Assembly: GCA_026395955.1 (NCBI GenBank)
Contig: JAPLXR010000005.1
Span: 1 to 49,718 of the forward strand
Reading direction: 5' to 3'
Origin: Candidatus Nomurabacteria bacterium
GTDB taxonomy: Bacteria > Patescibacteriota > Minisyncoccia > Phycocordibacterales > UBA9973
DNA length: 49,718 bases
A program made the translations under genes and the position numbers. Of this stretch, positions 6,469-14,754 are shown piece by piece; positions within the stretch are counted from its first letter, which is position 1; every line of letters begins with the position of its first letter. The notes beneath the pieces were generated by a model. It saw only the letters and a list, made by a program, of their open reading frames with translations. It had not been told where the DNA came from and did no database searches.

Positions 6469-8022
6469 ATGGAAGAAAATAAAGAATTAAGTGTATTGAG
6501 TGAACAAGCTCTCTTAAATGCTCAGAGTAAAAAAGATTTTCCTGAGGAACAATTTACTAAATTAGCTAATTTGTATTATGCTTTGCTGTTTAAGCAAGCT
6601 CTTAAATCAAGATCTGATGTCAAAGCTAGTGCTCTAAAACAAGAAGCTGTATTGATATGCTTGCTTGGAATGTTTTCCGCCCAATCTTTAGGTAAAGATT
6701 TTCATCAGATTAAAAATACTGATGATTTGATTGGCCTAATTCATGAAGCGACTGGTTTAGAGAAAATAAAAACTTGGTTAAAAAATGAAAAAAAAGATGC
6801 TGAAAAAATATTAAAAACAAGCGGAATTGCTTCTCTTTATGAAGAACTTCTTAAGCTCGTGTTTAATTTTAGAACAAAAGAAATGATCCAGTCTTTGGAT
6901 TGTTTTCGTAAAAATGTTTTAGAAATGTTTGACTGGTTAAAACTAGTTAAAATATTAAATACTAATAATATTCATAGTGGTAACTTTGAAAAGTTTATAT
7001 CTGAATTCCAAAGATTCTTTGTTTGGGATAAAGAAAAGCTTTATAATATGTTTATTATGGGTATAACCATTGATGCGAACAGTTCATTGTTCTCCTTGAA
7101 AGATCTAATAAATTTTTGTCATAAAATACAACAGCCAAACTGGTTTAAAGATTTTGAGAATAAATTAAATAGTTCATTGAGTGGTGATGATGTTGCCTTA
7201 ACAATCTTCAAAGACAGCTCTTTTAATAGAATTGTTAAAAATATTTTACAGCCTAAAAATCAAAATATTGTTTATTTTCTGCGTAAAGTAAATCTCTCTA
7301 AGAGTGACTTTTATATCACTAAAGATTTGGTTAAAATTATTGATCAGTCTTTAGGTCATATTAAAAACAAAATTCAAAAAGAGAAAGAAATTGGATCAAA
7401 AAAAGATTCATTTAAAACAGTGAAGAAACATGTTAGTGCTTTTACTGCAAGATACAGAGCAGAAGATGTTCACAGGATTGTTTTAGAGCGACCATACTTA
7501 GCTACTTGGTTCTCTTATGAAGAAATGATGAGGATTGCAGTTATTGATTTAAAAAATGAAAATCAATTGCAAAATAAACTAGAGGCTGAATACGGTTTGA
7601 GTCCTGAAATGATTGAAATTTTTGGTTTATTGAATACGAAAGAACCAATAGGGGAGATATTATATAAACTAATGAGAGATAAAAAGATATTATCTTTTCA
7701 GTTTAGTTTCTTCTTGGAAAATCGTAAACAAAGACTATTGTTACCTTTAACAAGTGTTCAAAATCATAATTTTTTAAAGGAATTTATGGCAATTGTTGCC
7801 AGAGACATAACCTATAAACAATTTTCTATTTGGTTAGAAGAAATTGAAAAGAAGAATGCTGAAGTTGTTTTAGATAGTATTCCTATTTCAAGGCTTGCTT
7901 TGCATTTATTCCTTCAGCCTGAAGGTAAGGTTTCAAAAAATGTTTTAAAAAGATTAACAAAAGAATCTTGGTTTCAGTATTTAACTCCTGAAATGATAGG
8001 TTCGATAAAAAAAATGGTATAA
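6469..8022 (+). CDS. Hypothetical large helical protein
   Basis: A 517-residue, almost entirely alpha-helical, Lys-rich protein without signal peptide, membrane helices or recognised domain. The N-terminal part is Gln/Ala-rich (SEQALLNAQSKKDFPEEQF). A middle region includes FTARYRAEDVHRIVLERPYL, and a C-terminal part of short helices is reminiscent of repeat proteins. It lies downstream of 5504-6409 across a hairpin and ends at a strong terminator. The two neighbours look like a lineage-specific pair. Confidence 0.72.
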   Translation: MEENKELSVLSEQALLNAQSKKDFPEEQFTKLANLYYALLFKQALKSRSDVKASALKQEAVLICLLGMFSAQSLGKDFHQIKNTDDLIGLIHEATGLEKIKTWLKNEKKDAEKILKTSGIASLYEELLKLVFNFRTKEMIQSLDCFRKNVLEMFDWLKLVKILNTNNIHSGNFEKFISEFQRFFVWDKEKLYNMFIMGITIDANSSLFSLKDLINFCHKIQQPNWFKDFENKLNSSLSGDDVALTIFKDSSFNRIVKNILQPKNQNIVYFLRKVNLSKSDFYITKDLVKIIDQSLGHIKNKIQKEKEIGSKKDSFKTVKKHVSAFTARYRAEDVHRIVLERPYLATWFSYEEMMRIAVIDLKNENQLQNKLEAEYGLSPEMIEIFGLLNTKEPIGEILYKLMRDKKILSFQFSFFLENRKQRLLLPLTSVQNHNFLKEFMAIVARDITYKQFSIWLEEIEKKNAEVVLDSIPISRLALHLFLQPEGKVSKNVLKRLTKESWFQYLTPEMIGSIKKMV

Positions 8023-8033
8023 AAGAGTTAATG

Positions 8034-8067
8034 ATACCCCTGATACAATATCAGGGGTATTTTTTAT
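8034..8067 (+). terminator. Terminator of the 6469-8022 gene
   Basis: ATACCCCTGATA and its exact complement around loop CAA, followed by six T. Confidence 0.88.
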
Positions 8068-8076
8068 TAAAAACAC

Positions 8077-8112
8077 AAAAACCCTAGGCTTTTACACCAT
8101 AGGGTTTTTATA
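8077..8112 (-). terminator. Terminator of the HU gene
   Basis: AAAACCCTA/TAGGGTTTT hairpin 20 bp beyond the HU stop codon, with a T-rich tract on the minus strand. Confidence 0.75.
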
Positions 8113-8131
8113 CTTTGTCTCGAGACAAATA

Positions 8132-8404
8132 CTATTTAACAGCGTCTTTTAGACCTTTTGCAGCACGGAATTTTGGAACCTTTGTAGCTGCTACTTTAAC
8201 TTGTTCTCCAGTTTTTGGATTACGAGCCATTCTAGCTGCACGAGGCTTTACAGAGAAAATACCGAAGCCAGCGATTGAAACTTCATTTCCTTTTTTCATT
8301 GAAGAAACGATAGCATCAAACATCCCACTTACGATTTCTTCTGCTGCAACTTTAGTACCTCCCATTTTTCCATGTACGAATTCGATTAAATCTTGTTTGT
8401 TCAT
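8132..8404 (-). CDS. hup: HU family DNA-binding protein
   Basis: A 90-residue histone-like protein that bends and compacts DNA as a dimer. N-terminal helices (MNKQDLIEFVHGKMG), the EVSIAGFGIFSVKPRAARMARNPKTGE segment with the beta-arm, and the KVPKFRAAKGLKDAVK ending match HU throughout. The intercalating Pro lies in the RNPKTGE arm motif. It is monocistronic, with a TATTAT box 19 nt before the ATG and its own terminator. Confidence 0.96.
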   Translation of the reverse strand: MNKQDLIEFVHGKMGGTKVAAEEIVSGMFDAIVSSMKKGNEVSIAGFGIFSVKPRAARMARNPKTGEQVKVAATKVPKFRAAKGLKDAVK

Positions 8405-8517
8405 AGTTTTTTGATATTTGTTTATAATACTTTCGACCTTTTGTCTATAAATTACTTACCTATACATTATATATCAAGGGTTTTTTTAGGCAATAGCATT
8501 ACAAAGAGTTTATTTTT

Positions 8518-8546
8518 TTGACTTTTTATTGAAAAATCTGTAAAAT
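8518..8546 (+). promoter_or_regulatory. Sigma-70 promoter of the 8589 gene
   Basis: TTGACT at 8518-8523, 17-bp spacer, TAAAAT at 8541-8546; about 42 nt of AT-rich leader to the ATG. Confidence 0.6.
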
Positions 8547-8588
8547 AAAATGTAGAAAATAAGAATTGAACTTTAAAAAACTTTTATT

Positions 8589-9194
8589 ATGAAAAAAACA
8601 GTTTTAATTCTGTGCCTATTGATTGGTATTTTAGGTGCATTTGCTAAAAAAAGAAATGTTTTAGATATTCTTAAAAATAGAAAAGAAAAAAAGGCACATA
8701 TAGTAGATATTAAAAACGTAGATTGGAAGAGAAAAAATGATTACGTTTATCAGATTGAAAAATTAGAATATACAGAATCCGTTCCTGTTTGGAGGAGAAA
8801 AGAAAAAGATACTATTGGTAAACCATCTAAGGTTTATAATTACATTGTAGACACTAATGCATCACACAATCCAGCATTTTTTGCTAGAGCATTTAGTCAC
8901 AAGGACAATACTGTGACCTTAGATAGATATGAAATAGTAACGAAATCTTTATTTTTAGAAGATAGTGTTTGTTATCATTATATTGTTGCTCGTTTTTATT
9001 CAAAAGAAAACAAGTTTATTTTCTTTGAGTACAATGGACCGGCACATATTGAAGCTAAATTCTTTGTTCATACATCTTTCATATCTTTCATTTTTGGAAT
9101 GATCGTTTATATTGTAATCGTTATTAGAGAATATGATATAGCTAGAGCGAAAAGAATGTCAGAATATTTTTATGTAACAAAAAGCCCTTCGTAA
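8589..9194 (+). CDS. Hypothetical membrane-anchored protein
   Basis: 201 residues. The N-terminus (MKKTVLILCLLIGILGAFA) is a signal peptide or signal anchor. A hydrophilic, Lys-rich region of about 140 residues follows. A strongly hydrophobic helix at about 157-179 (FISFIFGMIVYIVIVI) precedes a short cytoplasm-like tail. No family is recognised. The last codons and the TAA stop lie inside the terminator hairpin 9180-9206, so the stop codon is in the loop. Confidence 0.7.
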   Translation: MKKTVLILCLLIGILGAFAKKRNVLDILKNRKEKKAHIVDIKNVDWKRKNDYVYQIEKLEYTESVPVWRRKEKDTIGKPSKVYNYIVDTNASHNPAFFARAFSHKDNTVTLDRYEIVTKSLFLEDSVCYHYIVARFYSKENKFIFFEYNGPAHIEAKFFVHTSFISFIFGMIVYIVIVIREYDIARAKRMSEYFYVTKSPS

Positions 9195-9206
9195 TGAAGG
9201 GCTTTT
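9180..9206. terminator. Shared terminator containing a stop codon in its loop
   Basis: AAAAGCCCTTC and GAAGGGCTTTT pair around loop GTAAT. The loop holds the TAA stop (9192-9194) of the upstream plus-strand gene. The T-rich flanks also allow it to end rny on the minus strand. Confidence 0.85.
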
Positions 9207-9223
9207 ATGCTTTTATTTAATTT

Positions 9224-10753
9224 TTATCTCGCGTATTCGATGATTCGAGATTCACGAATCATCGTTACCTTAATTTCACCTGGATATTTAAGTTCCTGTT
9301 CAATCTTGTTTGCTATTTCACGAGCCATGAGTTTTGCTTCGGTATCAGAAACTTTTTCTGGAGTTACGAAGATTCTAACTTCACGACCTGCTGATAATGC
9401 ATAAGATTTTTCAACTCCTCCGAAACCATTTACTAGAGCTTCGAGTTCTTGCAAACGTTTCAAGTAGTTTTCTACAGAGTCTCTACGTGCTCCTGGACGG
9501 CCTCCAGAGATAGCATCAGCTGTCTGAACGATAACTGATTCAATAGTCTCATAAGGATAGTCTTCGTGATGAGATTTCATTGCAGTAATGATTCTCTCAT
9601 CTGCTCCGAATTTTTGAAGGATACGCATACCGATCTCGATATGTGTGCCTTGAACTTCGTGATCGAGAGCTTTACCGATGTCATGTACGAGTGCTCCTGC
9701 TTTTGCTATTGCTACGTCTGCACCGAGTTCTTCAGCAAGCATTCCTGCAATGTGAGCCATTTCGATGGAGTGTTGCAATACGTTTTGTCCATAACTTGTA
9801 CGGAAATATAAACGTCCGATGATAGCTACGATACGTGGGTCAAAATTGAAGATTCCACATTCGTATACTGCTTGTTCTCCTTTTTCTTTTATAATTTTGT
9901 TAATTTCTTCTTTTGCTTTTTCTATCAATTCTTCAATCTTTGCTGGCTGGATACGTCCATCGAGAATCAAGTTCTCAAGGGCGACACGAGCGACTTGGCG
10001 ACGAATAGGGTCGAAAGAAGAGATAACAATTGTTCCAGGAGTATCATCAACGATGAGCTCAACTCCTGAAGCTCTTTCGAAAGCACGTATGTTACGACCT
10101 TCTTTACCTATAATCTTACCTTTGATTTCATTGTTCGGAATTGTGACTATCGTCGTCATTAATTCTGAAGCAGTACTAGATGCTAGGCGTTGGATAGAAG
10201 TAGAGAGAATGTCTTTTGCTCTACGGTCTAGTTTCTCTGTAGCTGAATTTTCAAGTTTTTGCATACGAACTAAAATATCTGCTTCGTATTTTTGTTCGAT
10301 ATCTTTCAAGAGTTCTTCTTTTGCTTCTTCAGCTGTTAGCTTTGCTACTTTTTCAAGTGCAGCTAATTTTTCAGCTTGAGCATTTTCTACTCTTTCTTGG
10401 ATTTTCTTTATGTCTTCGACTTTTGTTTTTATGTTTTCTACTTCTTTGTCTATTTCGACTTGGCGAGCATCGAGGAGTTCATCTTTTTTGATAAGTCTCT
10501 TCTCTGTATCTTTGAATTCTTCTGTCTTCTTCTTTTCTTCTTCTTTGAGTTCAGCCAAAGTCGTCTCAGATTTTTTCTTTGCTTCATCTGTGATTCTTTG
10601 AGCTTCTTCTCGAGCACCGACCATCATGTCTTTGATGTCGATTTCGATCGAACGCTTTTTTCCTAAAGCGATGATCAAGCGGAGATAGTATCCTATACCC
10701 GCGCCTAAAAGGAGTGCACCGACTCCGATCAAGATTATTGTTAATATACTCAT
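9224..10753 (-). CDS. rny: Ribonuclease Y
   Basis: A 509-residue endoribonuclease that initiates mRNA decay at the membrane. One N-terminal transmembrane helix (ILTIILIGVGALLLGAGIGYY) is followed by a long coiled coil to about residue 180, with repeated Lys/Glu-rich heptads. A KH domain (IIGKEGRNIRAFERASGVEL) and an HD domain (HSIEMAHIAG, then VHDIGKALDHE near residue 357) follow, with the metal-binding His-Asp pair present. Length matches the family. A TTATAA box lies about 15 nt before the ATG. Confidence 0.96.
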   Translation of the reverse strand: MSILTIILIGVGALLLGAGIGYYLRLIIALGKKRSIEIDIKDMMVGAREEAQRITDEAKKKSETTLAELKEEEKKKTEEFKDTEKRLIKKDELLDARQVEIDKEVENIKTKVEDIKKIQERVENAQAEKLAALEKVAKLTAEEAKEELLKDIEQKYEADILVRMQKLENSATEKLDRRAKDILSTSIQRLASSTASELMTTIVTIPNNEIKGKIIGKEGRNIRAFERASGVELIVDDTPGTIVISSFDPIRRQVARVALENLILDGRIQPAKIEELIEKAKEEINKIIKEKGEQAVYECGIFNFDPRIVAIIGRLYFRTSYGQNVLQHSIEMAHIAGMLAEELGADVAIAKAGALVHDIGKALDHEVQGTHIEIGMRILQKFGADERIITAMKSHHEDYPYETIESVIVQTADAISGGRPGARRDSVENYLKRLQELEALVNGFGGVEKSYALSAGREVRIFVTPEKVSDTEAKLMAREIANKIEQELKYPGEIKVTMIRESRIIEYAR

Positions 10754-10991
10754 AAGCTTTGTGTCAGCTTATAAGAACACACCATTAATTTGGCATTTCT
10801 CTAGTTTTTTGTGGTAGTTTTTCCTTACCAGCACTGATATTTTTTATAAAACTTTTTGAAACTTTCAAGATTGTCATAATTTAACGATATATTCCTAAAA
10901 ACCAATGTAAATAAAATTTCTAAATCTCACACTTTTAATATACCAAAATAAGCCCATATTGTCTATGGGTAAAAAATAGGGGATAAAGTAT

Positions 10992-11585
10992 TTATTTAAT
11001 AGGATTTTTTGATTTTGTGACTATTTCGTCAACGATTCCGTATTTTTTAGCTTCTTCGGAATCCATGTAGAAATCTCTTTCGACGTCTTTTTCTATTTGC
11101 GCGAGAGTCTTGCCAGTATTTTTCGCTAGGAGTTTGTTTAAATTATCACGAGTTTTTAAAATATGCTTTGCAGAGATAGCGATATCTGTAGCTTGTCCTT
11201 CGACACCACCTAGAGGTTGGTGAATCATAACTTCAGCATTTGGGAGAATATATCTCTTACCTTTCTTTCCAGCAGAGAGAACGATAGCAGCACCAGACGC
11301 TGCCATACCTACGCAAAATGTCGCGATGTCTGGGCGAATGTGATTCATTGTATCAACGATAGCCATAGTAGAAGTGACAGAACCACCAGGGGAGTTGATA
11401 TAGAGAAAGACATCTTTTTTAGGATCTTCACTTTCTAAAAATAATAATTGAGCAATAATAATGTTTGCTGTGTGGTCGTCTATTTGTCCGGAAAGGAAAA
11501 TAATACGATCGCGAAGTAAACGAGAGTAAATATCGTACGCTCGCTCACCAAACTGTGACTTCTCTATTACTGTAGGTATTAACAT
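10992..11585 (-). CDS. clpP: ATP-dependent Clp protease proteolytic subunit ClpP
   Basis: 197 residues; the serine peptidase that forms the two-ring barrel of Clp proteases. The catalytic triad is intact: Ser97 ([10 protein letters not shown]), His122 ([10 protein letters not shown]) and Asp171 (ERDFYM), the same numbers as mature E. coli ClpP. There is no propeptide. A TATTAT box ends exactly 6 nt before the ATG, so the mRNA is probably leaderless. No clpX or clpC is next to it. Confidence 0.97.
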   Translation of the reverse strand: MLIPTVIEKSQFGERAYDIYSRLLRDRIIFLSGQIDDHTANIIIAQLLFLESEDPKKDVFLYINSPGGSVTSTMAIVDTMNHIRPDIATFCVGMAASGAAIVLSAGKKGKRYILPNAEVMIHQPLGGVEGQATDIAISAKHILKTRDNLNKLLAKNTGKTLAQIEKDVERDFYMDSEEAKKYGIVDEIVTKSKNPIK

Positions 11586-11700
11586 AGCTTTATAATATAC
11601 CGAAACACCCTCTAAATCAACTGACTCAATTTTATTGACATTGGATGATATTATTGTTAATTTAAAGTCAGATTTAACTTACATTAAAAAAACAAAAAAA

Positions 11701-12504
11701 ATGAGAAAAATAGCTTTTTATTTCGGAATTGTACTAATTTTAGTTTCATCCATCATTGGTGGAACTATGCACGGCAAAAAAGACAATGATTACTCAACAC
11801 CCTTAATTGTATTGGCTGTTGGTCTGGTTTGTCTTTTATTTAGCTTAAAAGGACGTTCTTCAGAAGAAGAGATTCTTGATGAGGAAATAGTAAAATGCAA
11901 AAAAAGAATTTTAATTTCAGTTACAGATAAAACTGGTATTGAAAAGTTCGGACAGCTTCTTTCTATTGGTTATGAAATAATTTCTACTGGTGGAACACTA
12001 AAATATCTAACAGAGCATGGAATTCCATGTATTCCTATAGAAGATATTACCGGTTTCCCTGAGATGATGGATGGTAGATTGAAAACATTAAATCCATATA
12101 TTTTCGGTGGAATTTTAGCAGACACTTTTAATAAAGAACATTTGGAAGTTATTGCTGAAAATGGTATCGATTTAATCGACATTGTCGTAGTAAATTTCTA
12201 CGACTTTAATGCTGATAAAAGAATGGAAAAAATCGACATCGGAGGTCCTTCATTATTGCGTGCAGCTTCAAAAAATGGAACTTCAGCTATTCCATTGATT
12301 GATCCGGCTGATTATGATGAAGTAATCAAAGCAATCATTAAAGAAAATGATTGGCGCGATGAAGAAATTGGTACATTGATTCCAGATGGTATAAGGAAAA
12401 GACTTGTTCTAAAAGTTTTTAGAGCTACTTGTCAGTATGACAGAGAGATCTATCAGTGGATGGAAAGTTGTAATTCAGATGAAAAGAACTTTTTTAAACA
12501 ATAG
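11701..12504 (+). CDS. Membrane-anchored IMP cyclohydrolase-like (MGS-fold, PurH N-domain) protein
   Basis: 267 residues from ATG 11701. Two transmembrane helices (about 4-22 and 33-49) precede a complete PurH-type IMP cyclohydrolase domain from about residue 68. Its motifs are ILISVTDKTG, STGGTLKYL, TGFPEMMDGRLKTLNP, VVVNFYDF and IDIGGPSLLRAASKN. The AICAR-transformylase domain of PurH is missing. Two His of the usual KTLHP...HGG segment are Asn and Phe. The frame extends upstream to a TTG at 11635, but that TTG is the start of a TTGACA -35 box, so ATG 11701 is chosen. Role unknown: a nucleotide-binding regulator is as plausible as an enzyme. Confidence 0.75.
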   Translation: MRKIAFYFGIVLILVSSIIGGTMHGKKDNDYSTPLIVLAVGLVCLLFSLKGRSSEEEILDEEIVKCKKRILISVTDKTGIEKFGQLLSIGYEIISTGGTLKYLTEHGIPCIPIEDITGFPEMMDGRLKTLNPYIFGGILADTFNKEHLEVIAENGIDLIDIVVVNFYDFNADKRMEKIDIGGPSLLRAASKNGTSAIPLIDPADYDEVIKAIIKENDWRDEEIGTLIPDGIRKRLVLKVFRATCQYDREIYQWMESCNSDEKNFFKQ

Positions 12505-12546
12505 AAAAAACCCTTCACGGCTTAGTAAAGCAGTGAAGGGTTTTTT
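12505..12546 (+). terminator. Terminator of the IMPCH-like gene
   Basis: ACCCTTCAC/GTGAAGGGT hairpin directly after the stop codon, followed by a T-run. Confidence 0.85.
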
Positions 12547-12632
12547 ATTTTAGATACAAAATATTTAATAGATTGATTATTTTTAATTTTATGGTAATGT
12601 ATAAATAAATTTGAATTTTTAAAAATAAAAAT

Positions 12633-13319
12633 ATGAAGACAATAAATAGATTCGCTTTCGACAATGATGGAACATTGATCGATTCACAACTACCTTTTCA
12701 TGCTACAGCTGAAGCTAGAATTTTAGAAAAATATGCTGGATTAATAGTAAGTCCTGAAGAAATTTCTGAAAGATTCGCTGGTATGCCTACTGTAAAAGTA
12801 TTTCAAGAGCTTGCTCCTTGGTATAGAAATCGTAATTTTCTTTGGGCAGAAAAATGGAAATTAATGGGGGAAATGACCAAAGAAAATCCTGTGAAATGTT
12901 TGCCTGGTATGTATGAATTAGTACATCTTTTGTGGGAAAGAAATATCCCTATCTCTGTCGCTTCTGCTGCACCACCTACATGGATAGAACAATCCCTTTT
13001 TGGTGCGGTAAAAAGTAATTCTACTATTCCAAAGATTAAATTAATTGATATGTTTAATTTAATCTTCTCTGCAGAACAATGTAAAAATCCAAAACCACAT
13101 CCTGAAATTTTTGAAACTGCAGCTAATGCAATGAGAGAAACTGAAGGTAAAACATTTGTAGTTGGTGATGGAAGAAGTGATGTCCTAGGAGGATTGGCTG
13201 CTAATTTCGAAGTTCTGTATTTATCTAGAACAAATACAGAGTTTGATTTAAATGAAAGAGTAAAAAGGTTTACTGATTCATTGCAGTTAACACAGTATGT
13301 TTACAATAATTTATTGTAA
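12633..13319 (+). CDS. HAD-superfamily phosphatase (phosphoglycolate phosphatase / beta-phosphoglucomutase-like)
   Basis: A 228-residue haloacid-dehalogenase hydrolase. Motif I FDNDGT has the nucleophile Asp10 and Asp12. The helical cap spans about residues 20-90. Motif II is SVASA. Motif III Lys lies in NPKPHPE, followed by the motif IV acidic pair in VVGDGRSDVLG. The cap type and the KPHPE motif are those of Gph/PGMB-like enzymes; the substrate cannot be assigned. An inverted repeat with perfect 13-bp arms lies within the coding sequence (13032-13066). Confidence 0.85.
   Translation: MKTINRFAFDNDGTLIDSQLPFHATAEARILEKYAGLIVSPEEISERFAGMPTVKVFQELAPWYRNRNFLWAEKWKLMGEMTKENPVKCLPGMYELVHLLWERNIPISVASAAPPTWIEQSLFGAVKSNSTIPKIKLIDMFNLIFSAEQCKNPKPHPEIFETAANAMRETEGKTFVVGDGRSDVLGGLAANFEVLYLSRTNTEFDLNERVKRFTDSLQLTQYVYNNLL
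13032..13066. repeat. 13-bp perfect inverted repeat inside the HAD gene
   Basis: Arms at 13032-13044 and 13054-13066 with a 9-nt loop, encoding residues 134-145. The arms are AT-rich, so chance is less excluded than for the GC-rich hairpins near 38-43 kb. Confidence 0.6.
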
Positions 13320-13322
13320 ACA

Positions 13323-13349
13323 AAAAACCCGCAACGAATGCGGGTTTTT
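13323..13349. terminator. Bidirectional terminator between the HAD gene and tig
   Basis: AAAAACCCGC/GCGGGTTTTT hairpin, 7-nt loop, placed between convergent genes. Confidence 0.85.
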
Positions 13350-13361
13350 ATTTTGGCTATT

Positions 13362-14417
13362 TTATTTTTGATTTTCCAAAAATTGAAATACTTTTTCAGA
13401 AGCGAGGACATTTTCAGTATGTAGTCGAGCACTTTCTGGATCAGCGTCTTTGTAGTGTTCTAGAATATGTTCTACTTCGTGTTCTATTTCTGATTCTTCC
13501 GGTTTCAGATTTTCCTTTTTTGCTATTTCTGCGAGCACGAGAGAAAGTTTTGATCTTTGTTCTCCATCTTTACTAAATTCTTTTCTTAGATCATCTTCTG
13601 TCTTTTTCAAGTGACCTAGATAATCTTCGAACTTCATTCCCATACGAGCGATGTCGTCTTTCATACGAGCTAGGATTTTATTTGTTTCTAGGAATATCAA
13701 TAATTCAGGAACTTCCATTTCAGAATCTTCAATAATCTTTTCAATAATTTTAATTCTTGTTTTTTCTTTTAGATTATTTTCTTTTTCGAGTTTCATATTG
13801 TCACGGACTTTTATTTTAAAGTCTTCGACATTTTCAAAAGGTCCCATAGCTTGTACAAATTCATCATTGAATTCTGGCAGTACTGGTTCCAATTCCTTTT
13901 CTCCTTCTTTAGGTTCTACTCCTTCAGCTACTTCTACTTTTGGTGCACGAGCTGTGCGGATGTCTAAAATAACTTTTTCTAATTCTTCATCAGTGATATT
14001 TGTATTTTTTTCTTCATCAGTGATTCCAGAAATTATTTCTTTTGAGATTTTTTTATAATCTGCGAGTTTTACTTCTGGTAATACTGCTGTTTTTATTTTG
14101 AAAGATAATGGATTATTACGTCCGAGTTTTGTGATAGTTATTTCTGGTCGTCCAATAGCATCTATTTTATTTTCTTCTAATAATTTTGAATATTGTTCAC
14201 TGAGTGCTATTTCTGCCATTTCTTCTAATATTTTTATTTCAGGAATTTTAGAGATTAAAATATTTTCAGGAGTTTTACCTTTTCTGAAACCATCTATTTC
14301 TACGTGTTCACCTAGGTGCTTTAAAGCTTTAGGATAATATCCTTCAAAAACTTCCGCTGTAATTTCACCTTCTATTTCCAGTTCACTTTTTGGTAATTTG
14401 TTTATTTTTATTTGCAT
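13362..14417 (-). CDS. tig: Trigger factor, FKBP-less form
   Basis: A 351-residue ribosome-associated chaperone. The N-terminal ribosome-binding domain carries the signature GFRKGKTP at residues 43-50. The C-terminal chaperone arms follow (FNDEFVQAMGPFENVEDFK, then the long helical region). At about 350 residues instead of 430, and with no FKBP-type prolyl-isomerase segment between the two, this is a PPIase-less variant; a charged stretch (VEVAEGVEPKEGEKELEPV) occupies the linker. A TATAAT (14426-14431 on this strand) ends 8 nt before the ATG, suggesting a near-leaderless mRNA. Confidence 0.9.
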   Translation of the reverse strand: MQIKINKLPKSELEIEGEITAEVFEGYYPKALKHLGEHVEIDGFRKGKTPENILISKIPEIKILEEMAEIALSEQYSKLLEENKIDAIGRPEITITKLGRNNPLSFKIKTAVLPEVKLADYKKISKEIISGITDEEKNTNITDEELEKVILDIRTARAPKVEVAEGVEPKEGEKELEPVLPEFNDEFVQAMGPFENVEDFKIKVRDNMKLEKENNLKEKTRIKIIEKIIEDSEMEVPELLIFLETNKILARMKDDIARMGMKFEDYLGHLKKTEDDLRKEFSKDGEQRSKLSLVLAEIAKKENLKPEESEIEHEVEHILEHYKDADPESARLHTENVLASEKVFQFLENQK

Positions 14418-14458
14418 AATTTTATATTATATTTATTGCTTCATTTTGTCAAAAAAAC

Positions 14459-14484
14459 AAAAATCCCCCGTTCGGGGGATTTTT
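14459..14484. terminator. Strong bidirectional hairpin upstream of tig
   Basis: AAAAATCCCCC/GGGGGATTTTT around GTTC. It ends the minus-strand gene 14498-14725 just before the tig promoter. Confidence 0.88.
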
Positions 14485-14497
14485 GTTTTTGTAATTT

Positions 14498-14725
14498 TTA
14501 AATTTTACTATCGATACTATTTAAATCTGTACTATTTAAATCTGTTTCGAGGTTTGTTAAATCGGCGCTTGTTTTATTTTGTTGAACTGTCGCACCAACA
14601 TTTGTATTTACTGGTTGTTCCATCTTTTGTTGAACGTTAGTATTGTACAAATAAATTCCACCGATAATTAATATTATAATTATAACTACTGAACCTATTA
14701 ATGCACCATTTGATTTTTTATCCAT
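14498..14725 (-). CDS. Hypothetical single-pass membrane protein
   Basis: A 75-residue protein with one transmembrane helix (SVVIIIILIIGGIYLY, about 12-27) and a 48-residue outer tail rich in Asn, Thr, Asp and Ser (NTNVGATVQQNKTSADLTN, with two NST/NSI repeats). It lies 29 bp downstream of a secreted coiled-coil protein on the same strand and shares its terminator region, so the pair is probably one operon. The architecture resembles the 19251-19553 protein (N-terminal anchor plus a short polar tail). No enzymatic motif. Confidence 0.7.
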   Translation of the reverse strand: MDKKSNGALIGSVVIIIILIIGGIYLYNTNVQQKMEQPVNTNVGATVQQNKTSADLTNLETDLNSTDLNSIDSKI

Positions 14726-14754
14726 TTTTATTTTTAGTTATTTATTAATAATAA

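Noticed and set aside
9566..10666. Several plus-strand frames opposite rny
   Set aside because: Antisense shadows of a highly conserved gene. The Phe/Ser/Leu-rich translations reflect its Glu/Lys coding strand.
11635..11700. TTG start extending the IMPCH-like protein upstream
   Set aside because: The TTG is the first triplet of a consensus TTGACA -35 box. ATG 11701 begins a good membrane helix and follows an AT-rich leader.
11635..12504. Complete bifunctional PurH
   Set aside because: The AICAR transformylase domain is absent and the frame closes normally with a terminator right after the cyclohydrolase domain.
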